DNA from: Prochlorococcus marinus str. SB
GTDB taxonomy: Bacteria; Cyanobacteriota; Cyanobacteriia; PCC-6307; Cyanobiaceae
NCBI RefSeq assembly: GCF_000760115.1
Contig: NZ_JNAS01000002.1
Location: 248,001-312,000 of the forward strand
Direction of reading: 5' to 3'
Length of the DNA stretch: 64,000 nucleotides
Shown piece after piece: positions 8,938-16,800 of the stretch (the stretch's first letter is position 1; the number at the start of each line of letters is the position of its first letter). The position numbers and the translations under genes are program-made. The notes below the pieces were generated by a model. It made no database searches. It was not told the DNA's origin and saw nothing but the letters and a program-made list of their open reading frames with translations.

Positions 8938-10278
8938 ATGGCAAACAGTAGCAGGGATTCATGGGAAAAGTTATTAAGAAAACAAATCCACTCTAATTAT
9001 GGCCGAGGTTGGTATGTAATCGGCGAAAATTCTGGTCGGACTAAATTAACCTACGAATATCCATTCGATGGTAGAAAGGCAGCCAAGACCCTCTCAATAG
9101 AGTGGAAAGAAACTAACGGATTAGAGATTCTAAAAGCCATAGAATTTATTAAGCCATTAGTACAAAATCAGAATCTTACTCTTAAGGAAGCCTCTCGAAG
9201 ATGGCAGGCTCAATTCGTAGGAAATACAAAAACCCCTAACAAAGCATGGAAAGATTTTCTAATAATTCCACCAAAACATACCTATAACAAAAAAGAATTA
9301 GATAAGGCTACTAAGGAATATAAGGCTGAATTAAAAGCCTCAACTGTCGATCAGTTTATGCAAACTAAACAAGGTCTAACGAGTAAAACGGAGAAAGATT
9401 GGTATTCAAGAATTAGGCCATTTTTAGAATTAATTAGTAAAAGAAATGCACCAAAAACGGGAGAAGAATTAGTTAAGGAATTAGCTAGAGATTTAGGAGA
9501 TATAACCCCCGATCAAAGGAAAAGATATATAGATGGTTGGTGCGAAATTTTAAATTATGGAATCGAAAGACATTCAATGCCTAAGAGATGGATTCCACCA
9601 AGTGAAAGTATCAGGAAAGAATTAAAAGGTTCATCAACAAGAACAAGAGAAGAGGCATTAACTCCTTATATAGAGGAGAATGATTTATTTAAATTATTAG
9701 ATGATCTTGAATCAAGTGACCCTGAGATGTTTTTGGCAACTGGTTTAGTTTCTATTTTTGGATTAAGACTTGCCGAGTTAGCTGTTCTAAAAGTTAGAGA
9801 GGGAAATTTATATGTAGGCCAAGTTAAAAACAACAAAAATACCACCAATCAAAAAAGAAAAGATAGAAGAGTATTTGCTATGGATTTAGTTGAAAAACCA
9901 AATTTAGGGAAAAAATTAATTCATTTATATAAGTCTCAATTAATTAAATTACCTGCAACAATTTTGACTCAAATAAATTTAGTCCAAAAGAAGAACAGAT
10001 TTGGAGATGTTGGCCAAGCCTTTCGAGATCAATTATTAAAGAATAAAGTTTGGAAAGAAATAGAGAAAAAGAATAAAGATATTACTCCATATTCCTTACG
10101 TCATAGATTTGCTCATCAATGCCACAAAGGTTCAAATAATCCAATAAGTATTAAAGATGCTGCTGCTGCTATGGGTCATAAAGTAGGAACTCACATGAGT
10201 AACTATGGAAGTTATACAACTGATCTTGCTATAGAAAAAGCATTTGAAAGACACGCTGAAAATAGGATAGAGGTTTAG
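8938..10278 (+). CDS. tyrosine recombinase (integrase) of the island
   Basis: This 446-residue site-specific recombinase lies directly inside attL and is oriented away from it. The C-terminal catalytic domain shows the first Arg in SIFGLRLAELAVL, the box ITPYSLRHRFAHQ, the GH pair in AAAMGHKVGTHMSNYGSY, and a candidate nucleophilic Tyr in that last segment. The N-terminal half (to about residue 230) is the variable arm- and core-binding region. It should integrate and excise the element at tRNA-Thr. The frame is intact, so the enzyme could be active. It fits the tycheposon integrases of Prochlorococcus. Confidence 0.92.
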   Translation: MANSSRDSWEKLLRKQIHSNYGRGWYVIGENSGRTKLTYEYPFDGRKAAKTLSIEWKETNGLEILKAIEFIKPLVQNQNLTLKEASRRWQAQFVGNTKTPNKAWKDFLIIPPKHTYNKKELDKATKEYKAELKASTVDQFMQTKQGLTSKTEKDWYSRIRPFLELISKRNAPKTGEELVKELARDLGDITPDQRKRYIDGWCEILNYGIERHSMPKRWIPPSESIRKELKGSSTRTREEALTPYIEENDLFKLLDDLESSDPEMFLATGLVSIFGLRLAELAVLKVREGNLYVGQVKNNKNTTNQKRKDRRVFAMDLVEKPNLGKKLIHLYKSQLIKLPATILTQINLVQKKNRFGDVGQAFRDQLLKNKVWKEIEKKNKDITPYSLRHRFAHQCHKGSNNPISIKDAAAAMGHKVGTHMSNYGSYTTDLAIEKAFERHAENRIEV

Positions 10279-10280
10279 TT

Positions 10281-10577
10281 ATGGCATATTGCGAAGAGAT
10301 AAAAGATTATGAAGATCACAAGTGGTACTTGATAGATCGTAAACCCTCAAAATGTCCTAATTGTGGCAATAAAACTATTGCCAAAGCTGTTCTTGGTTAT
10401 CCACTAGAGGAGGATTGGTATAACGATAAGATTTTTAATATTGGTTGCTTACCTACCCCATTTCCTGAGCAAGAAAAGTTTGGCTGTAATACTTGCGATA
10501 GTAGATTTTTTAAAGACACTCCAAATGCTAGAGCTTACTTAAATGGGGAGGGTGAGTGGTACGACCAATATGATTAG
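10281..10577 (+). CDS. small zinc-ribbon protein of the island
   Basis: A 98-residue protein starting 2 bp after the integrase stop, so probably in the same transcript. It has two cysteine pairs, CPNC near residue 24 and CNTC near residue 70, spaced as in a zinc ribbon, plus acidic and aromatic flanks (EDHKWYLIDRK, GEWYDQYD). I do not recognise the family. The tight linkage to the integrase suggests a helper or regulator, but nothing shows this directly. Confidence 0.65.
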   Translation: MAYCEEIKDYEDHKWYLIDRKPSKCPNCGNKTIAKAVLGYPLEEDWYNDKIFNIGCLPTPFPEQEKFGCNTCDSRFFKDTPNARAYLNGEGEWYDQYD

Positions 10578-10623
10578 TAATTATGAATTGCTATCCTTAT
10601 TGGCAGATGGCTATTAAGTATTA

Positions 10624-10785
10624 ATGAAACTATTATTATTGCTACCTTTGTTATTAGGTTTTTCAGTTCCAGCTATTGCTCATAATGAAGCTAATGGTGG
10701 TTGCGGTGTGCATTGTGAAGAAAAGCGCGATGAAAAGCGCTCGGAAAATGATGCTAATGATGATAATCCTCTTCCTGATATTTGA
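10624..10785 (+). CDS. small secreted cysteine-containing peptide
   Basis: A 53-codon gene that starts with a clean signal peptide (MKLLLLLPLLLGFSVPAIA, cleavage expected after AIA). The mature part of about 34 residues is charged, with HNEANGGCGVHCEEKRDEKR near its start. The two cysteines three residues apart could bind metal or form a disulfide after export. There is no known family. The frame is short, so the call rests on the signal peptide and its place between element genes. Confidence 0.5.
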   Translation: MKLLLLLPLLLGFSVPAIAHNEANGGCGVHCEEKRDEKRSENDANDDNPLPDI

Positions 10786-11074
10786 AGATATGGATCTGTT
10801 GTGCTTGTTGCTTGTGGGGGGGGAAGATGCGAAATGGATTAAAAAGCTAGATATATCCAATTAGTAGCCAAAGCCTAATTAGCTGCTATAACAGTAATAT
10901 CTAAAGCCACATTGATGGCTTGAAGTTTCCCACCTCAAGACTTTTTACTTGAAAACGATTTAAACAATTTGCTCTAATCATCTCTAGAAAAAATTGGTTT
11001 GAAAATTGGTAAAACTGTAAATCTCTCGATGAACAAGAAACAGGGTTAATCGAAAATATATTGAGTAATTTTTA
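10786..11074. other. 289-bp gap within the island
   Basis: I see no credible gene here. It holds another AGATATATCC (near 10850), the motif already seen as a tandem pair next to attL, and an A/T-rich stretch before the next gene that may hold a promoter. It separates the integrase group from the replication group. Confidence 0.4.
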
Positions 11075-11269
11075 ATGTCCGAAATGCCACGCCAAAAAAA
11101 TAAAGTTCAACAAATTTCTCGAAATCGTGTTTCTGAGAATGTTGATTTTCTTGGTTTTATTTTGAGTCGTTCAACTCCAGAGGAGATTGATTTATGGAGG
11201 AATAAATTTCCTCGATTATCAAAGGCAATTAAAACTGGACTAAAAAATAAATTCAATATAATTTTTTGA
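11075..11269 (+). CDS. hypothetical 64-residue basic protein
   Basis: A basic protein with the segments QISRNRVSENVDFLGFILSR and WRNKFPRLSKAIKTGLKNKF. It has no membrane segment and no family I recognise. It lies 35 bp upstream of the excisionase-like gene on the same strand. Its size, charge and place suit a small DNA-binding regulator of the replication genes, but that is inference from position. Confidence 0.5.
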   Translation: MSEMPRQKNKVQQISRNRVSENVDFLGFILSRSTPEEIDLWRNKFPRLSKAIKTGLKNKFNIIF

Positions 11270-11304
11270 TTTTCTTTTAACTCACGTTTTAGGAGACTTA
11301 AAAA

Positions 11305-11556
11305 ATGAAGAACCAAAGATGGTTCAAAACACCTGAAGCCAAGGTTATATTGGGCTGCTCAGATCAATATCTAAAAAAGAACCGAGACACTCATGGAGGA
11401 TTTCTTGAGGAGGAGGTTCATTATAGATTTGGTGGAAGTGTAAACTCCCCGATTTATTGGAATGTCGAGGAGATTATGAAAGTTTTTCACGATCGTGGGA
11501 AAACTATTCGACTCGGTCGAGAGATGGTTAAACAAGTGTTGCAGGGAGAGGAATAA
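11305..11556 (+). CDS. excisionase-like winged-helix protein
   Basis: An 83-residue protein with WFKTPEAKVILGCSDQYLKK at the N-terminus, resembling the first helix-turn-helix of excisionase/AlpA-type DNA-binding proteins, followed by a wing-like segment and basic helices. A good ribosome binding site (GGAGAC) lies 8 bp before the ATG. Such proteins commonly steer integrase toward excision or regulate replication genes in phage satellites. It ends where the next gene starts (TAA then ATG), so the two form one operon. Confidence 0.55.
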   Translation: MKNQRWFKTPEAKVILGCSDQYLKKNRDTHGGFLEEEVHYRFGGSVNSPIYWNVEEIMKVFHDRGKTIRLGREMVKQVLQGEE

Positions 11557-12285
11557 ATGTCCAAAGCCTGTAACCTGTCCCTGAATGAGGGAGACTTTTT
11601 TAGTGACAAAAAGCCTGCAAATACTGGGAAATACATTTCCAAAAGCCACTCATTAGAGCGAAAATTAGAGTCCAGAGGTCGTTTTATCCGATCGAGTAGG
11701 AAGAACCCCTGCCCTATTTGTGACCGCACTAAGGACGATAAATGCGCTTGGAATAGTGAAGTAATCCATTGCTATAACGGCATTTCTAACTACCCCCCCA
11801 GGGGTATGAAACTTGGAGAAGTTTTCCATGTCGATTATGGGCCAACTAGAGATTGGGCATTAGTTAAAAAAAATGCGGGATTTAGTGGAAATCATTGGAT
11901 TTTTATTCCTGATAAACCAATCGGCAATGCCAAGCCACTAATCAAAAAGCATATTCCGAAAGTATCTATTCCAAGGCTTAATAAATTGTTCAATGTTGTT
12001 TACGACAATGTACAAGAGGCCCTAAAACCTGAATTGAGTTTTCTGAACTTGCAACAGTTGGAGGCGGTATCTGTAAAAACTACTGAGGCACTAGCTGAGA
12101 CAAAAACAATCTTGGCAATGTCCAAACAGTTTTCTCAACAGCAACTAATTAATGACATTCAATTAGCCAATCTTTTTGAGACAACAAGAACCTTTTATCA
12201 TCAATTATCCAATCGGGCTGAACAGATTAAACAGTTCCGAGTTGATTTCTTGGGAGAGATGGAGGTGGGAAGTGACCACATCTAA
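11557..12285 (+). CDS. zinc-finger primase-like protein of the island
   Basis: A 242-residue protein with a cysteine cluster near residues 52-73 (CPICDRTKDDKCAW, then HCYNG), as in the zinc-binding N-terminus of phage primases, and a helical C-terminal half. Beside a VirE-type helicase this suggests the priming part of a two-gene replication unit. No TOPRIM motif is seen, so primase activity is not shown. Its last 14 bp overlap the helicase gene. Confidence 0.6.
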   Translation: MSKACNLSLNEGDFFSDKKPANTGKYISKSHSLERKLESRGRFIRSSRKNPCPICDRTKDDKCAWNSEVIHCYNGISNYPPRGMKLGEVFHVDYGPTRDWALVKKNAGFSGNHWIFIPDKPIGNAKPLIKKHIPKVSIPRLNKLFNVVYDNVQEALKPELSFLNLQQLEAVSVKTTEALAETKTILAMSKQFSQQQLINDIQLANLFETTRTFYHQLSNRAEQIKQFRVDFLGEMEVGSDHI

Positions 12286-13567
12286 AGCCTTTCAAGATGC
12301 CCTAAACGAGGAAGAACCAATTAAGGAAGTAACTCCTGAAGTGGTTATAGACCCCGATACTGGAATTATTCTTTCGGGAAGTGGCAACAAAACAATCGGG
12401 CCAAAAGAGGCTCTAGCTCTTATTGATGGGGTAGCTATTCCAAGTAGAGAAAAACCCCGTTTTAAAAACAAACCTAATCCAAAGGAAATTGTTTATGCTC
12501 TTGGCGATAAACCTGTAATGAATGTGAGGACTAGGTTTATTGAGATTGGTGGTAATGAGTATTCCTTAGATCAGATAAATCGTTTTTATCTGCAACAAAG
12601 TAACCCAAAACAAAGATGGGCAAAAGACATTACGACTGATGCTGTAATTACTGTTGCCGAACTAAATGAATATGACCCGATCGCTGCATACTTGCATAAC
12701 AGTAGTAAGTACGATTCTTTACCCGATAAAGATTGGTTTAATTTAGATCAATTTTTATTTAATATTGATGACCCAATAGCTCGGGCATTTATGCCTCGCT
12801 ATCTTGTAGCTGCTGTCAAAAGAGCCTGCCAACCAGCTTGCCAGAATAGGCAAATTCCAGTTCTAATCGGGCCTCAAAATATAGGGAAAACTGAGTTAGG
12901 AAAGTCCTTATTCGGGAAATATTATGGCGGTGGCATATCGGGGAAATTCGATATAGATGACGTTACAGTTCTCGAGAGGCTTTGGTGCTGTGAGCTACCC
13001 GAGTTAGATGGAATTACAAGAAAATCTCAAATAGAGGCTTTTAAGGATTTCATTAGTAGAACTGAGGACTTTAGTCGTAGAAAATATGGAAGAGGAACAG
13101 TAAGGATTCCTCGAAGAAGTGTTTTCTGGGGTACTTCCAATACTCCACCTCTTAACGATTCAAGCGGTTCGACAAGATTTGTTTGTATCAATCTTCCCAA
13201 TAAAGAATTGCCATTCGAGAAAGTGAATGATGCTTTTGATGCTATTTGGGCTAGAGCCTATCTGGAATTTAGGAAAGGCTATCAATGCTATTCAACCAAA
13301 GATGAAATGATTTCTATTATTGAAAGAAATTCTGATTTTGAATATGTGGATAGTTGGTTCGAGAAAATCGAAAAATTCTTAAAAGATACCACTCTAGAAG
13401 TTGTTACTACTGAAAGAATCCATGAACTATTGGATTTAGATAGTAGGCACTTAAGCAATCCCTCTTATTCTCCTCGGATAAGAAAAATAATGGCCAAATG
13501 CGGTTGGCATTATGGGAGGCCCACTATAGGAGGCGAACAGATAAGAGGCTATAGAAAACAAAAATAG
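12272..13567 (+). CDS. VirE-type superfamily 3-like helicase/replication protein
   Basis: The 431-residue protein has a Walker A motif in IPVLIGPQNIGKTELGKSL, a Walker B-like WCCELPELDG, a sensor region (RSVFWGTSNTPPL) and an arginine-containing GSTRFVCINLP. This is the order seen in VirE/D5-type helicases of phages and satellites. It would unwind or replicate the excised element. I chose the GTG at 12272 because GGAGG lies 6 bp before it; the frame extends back to 12176 but would overlap the previous gene by 110 bp. Confidence 0.78.
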   Translation: MTTSKAFQDALNEEEPIKEVTPEVVIDPDTGIILSGSGNKTIGPKEALALIDGVAIPSREKPRFKNKPNPKEIVYALGDKPVMNVRTRFIEIGGNEYSLDQINRFYLQQSNPKQRWAKDITTDAVITVAELNEYDPIAAYLHNSSKYDSLPDKDWFNLDQFLFNIDDPIARAFMPRYLVAAVKRACQPACQNRQIPVLIGPQNIGKTELGKSLFGKYYGGGISGKFDIDDVTVLERLWCCELPELDGITRKSQIEAFKDFISRTEDFSRRKYGRGTVRIPRRSVFWGTSNTPPLNDSSGSTRFVCINLPNKELPFEKVNDAFDAIWARAYLEFRKGYQCYSTKDEMISIIERNSDFEYVDSWFEKIEKFLKDTTLEVVTTERIHELLDLDSRHLSNPSYSPRIRKIMAKCGWHYGRPTIGGEQIRGYRKQK

Positions 13568-13590
13568 ACGGGGTTGCCACCCGTCTTTCC
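13566..13590 (+). terminator. terminator after the replication operon
   Basis: AGACGGG and CCCGTCT form a 7-bp stem with a 7-nt loop followed by TTT, overlapping the last codons of the helicase gene. It ends the integrase-side operon. Confidence 0.7.
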
Positions 13591-13854
13591 TAATTAGTTG
13601 GTTATTTCTTATATATCTATTAAAAAAATAAATATCTTTATAGCTTTTTACCTTGGCAACCTTGGCTAAATTATGAACCCTTCCCTCTCTTAGGGAGTGA
13701 TTAATCTCTTAAATCCATTGATATACCTTCGTTCTACTTCTGAGTGAAGCAAAATAGTGCGAAATCTAGTGCATAATTGACAGTCGATGTAAAATAAAGG
13801 CTATTAATTTGCCTTAGTTTAGATATTCATTAAAAATTATTATTCATATTTAAT
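13591..13854. other. gap between replication genes and RTX gene
   Basis: No gene is visible. It carries a tandem ACCTTGGCA/ACCTTGGCT at 13650-13667 and a repeated TAGTGC near 13757-13780. Such paired repeats resemble the arm motifs elsewhere in the island, but no tRNA fragment is found here, so a boundary cannot be claimed. An AT-rich stretch before 13855 may be the promoter of the RTX gene. Confidence 0.35.
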
Positions 13855-16800
13855 ATGACAAATGTTAATGATGGCTCCGCAGAATTTTCTATTAGTGGAA
13901 CTGCAGAAGTAGGAAATACTTTAAGTATTAGTGTAGATACGGCCGATCCTGATGGGACAGGAAATTTATCTTATAGCTGGCAAACATCTTCTGACAATTT
14001 CAACTCTTTAGGAGTTGGAACAAATTCAAAACTAAATTTAGAGAACGTAAATATTTTTGGTTCTGGTTTAGATGATTATGTTTATGATATAACAACTGGA
14101 GAAAATGGTAATGTATATGTTTCTGGTACTACACGTGGCTCTTTTGACGGTCATATAAATAAAGGGGATCTACTTACACGAGGATTCATTTCTAAAATCG
14201 ATAAAGATGGAGAAAGAATTTGGACTAAATTTATTGAAACTGAAGAGATCGAAATAAATTCTAATACGCATGTATCGTCTCTTGCTATCGCTAGAGGATT
14301 GGATGGTTCAATATATGTGGGTGGAAGTGCACGCGGCAAATTAGACGGATACAGTCCAATTGGAAGTTATGGATATCTTCAAAAATATGACAAAGATGGG
14401 AATAAAGTTTGGACACAAATTTTTAATTCAACTAGTACTGGAGTAAATAATATAAATATTGGAAGAGATGGCTCTGTCTATGTTGATGGCTATACCTATG
14501 GTGATTTAGTAGACAGAAAAACAAATGAGTGGTCTAGAGCAGTTTTCATAGCTAAATATGATAATGAAGGAAATCAAAATTGGATTAAATTACTGAATTC
14601 GCCCGACAAAAGTGACGTTGTTAGTGATTCAGTTATTTCAAAAGATGGAAACTTATATGTAACAGGGAGTACTGAGGGTAATCTCAACGGAGAGATTAAT
14701 AAAGGATCCCGAGATATTTTTATTTCAAAAATAGATCAAACAGGGGATCTAGTATGGACTCGATTATCAGGAACAGTGACTGCTGACGAAGCGTCATCGA
14801 TAACTCTTGATGATGAAGAAAATATTTATATTGGTGGTTATACAAATGGAAATTTAGACGATAAAAGTAAAATAGGCCCTTTAGGTCAACCTGATGCTTT
14901 TCTAATTAAATACGATGAAGACGGAAGAAAATTATGGACGAATATATTTGGTGCGGATTCCATATATAGTGATGATTCTTTACATTCACTAGTCTTCTCA
15001 AAAGATGGCAATATTTATGGTGCAGGCACAACTCAGTTTGAAACTTTTGGAAACAGTAATATTTTCATTAAAAGTTTTGACAAAGACGGCGTTCAAAACT
15101 GGTCAGAACTTTATGGACACAATTATACCTTTGCAGGCAATCAGGTAAAAAGTTTAGTTTTTAATAATAATAAATCTTACCTAATTGGTAATACCAGATT
15201 AAATCCAAATGGAAGTGATGGGACATTTGTCGGCAAAGAGAATATTGGTGGTTATGATTCTTTCCTAATTCAATTTACAAATCCCTCTTTTGTTCAAGAA
15301 GTAAGTACCTCAAATACTTACACAGTATTATCTAAAGATGAAGGACAATTTATAAAGGCAGTAATATCTTATGAAGATGCTCAAGGTTTTGATGAAACAG
15401 TTACTACTTCTAGTTCTAGTATTCCTTATGTAGATGATGGAGATGCAAGTTTTTCTATCGTTGGAACTGCAGTAGTTGGAAATACATTAAGTATTAGTAA
15501 AGATTCTAAAGATCCGGATGGAACTGGCACTTTAAGTTATAGCTGGCAAATTTCTTCTGATGATTCCACCTGGAGTGTTGTCGGCACAGATAGTACTTAT
15601 GAAGTCTCTGGAAGTGATGAGGGTAAATCAATTAAGGCTGTAATTTCTTATCAGGATGCTCAAGGTTTTGATGAAGCTGTAATTACTTCCACCTCTGCTA
15701 TTCCTATTCTCAACAATGGGATTGCAGAATTTTCTATTAGTGGAAATGCAGAAGTAGGAAATACTTTAAGTATTAGTGTAGATACGGCCGATCCTGATGG
15801 GACAGGAAATTTATCTTATAGCTGGCAAACATCTTTAGATAATTCCATATGGAGTGTTGTCGGGGCAGATAGTACCTATACAGTTGGAGCAATTGAAGAA
15901 GGTAAATCATTAAGAGCAGTAATTTCTTACGAAGATGATCAAGGTTTTGATGAATTAGTCATAACCTCTTCTTCTATTGTTTCTGCAATTAAAAATGATG
16001 GAGAAGCTGTATTTTCTTTAGATGGAACTAAAGAAGTATCTTATATATTAAATATTTCTGAAGATGAAGCAGATCCCGATGGAACCGGTTCACTATCTTA
16101 TCAATGGCAGTCATCATTAGATGGAAATTCATGGACTAATGAGAGCGAAGAGTCTTATTACCATATTAAATATGATGACTCTGATAAATACATAAGAGCT
16201 TTGGTCTCATATGAAGATGATCAAGGATTTAGCGGGTCAGTAACAACTGATTCGATTCATATAGAAAAGCACTCTATTCAATCCTCAATTGAAAGTTTAG
16301 AAGAAGAATTAGAGGATGTTACTTATTATAGTGATCTAGATATTACCGGTTATAGGCATAGATTTGGCTCTTCTAGCGGAGATACTATGCGCAGTTCTGA
16401 TGGGTTTGAAATTATTTGGGGACTAAAAGGAAATGATTATCTGGAAGCAGATGGATCTGGTTATACAGACGAACAAATTCTTTTAGGAGGAAGTGGCAAC
16501 GATACTTACGAAATAGACAATGGGGCATATGGGGCAACTGTGATCTATGAAGCCCCAAATCATGGTAGTAAAGACAAGATTTATTTAGGAAGCAATTATT
16601 ATTACTATGGAATCTTTGGCACTATAGATAAAAAGCATCTTTTTGCTACAGATGGAGGTCATGGCCTTATCATTATGGATGCTTTAGAAAATAAGGGTAT
16701 TGAGAAAATAAATATTGGTGGAAATGAATATTCTTCTAGCTCTTTTTTGAGAAAGATGAAATCATTTCCAGGTTATTTAGGAAATGTGAGTTGGAGTCAA

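Noticed and set aside
11371-11729. Two antisense frames in the replication module
   Set aside because: They cover the excisionase-like and primase-like genes, which have good ribosome sites and operon overlaps on the plus strand.
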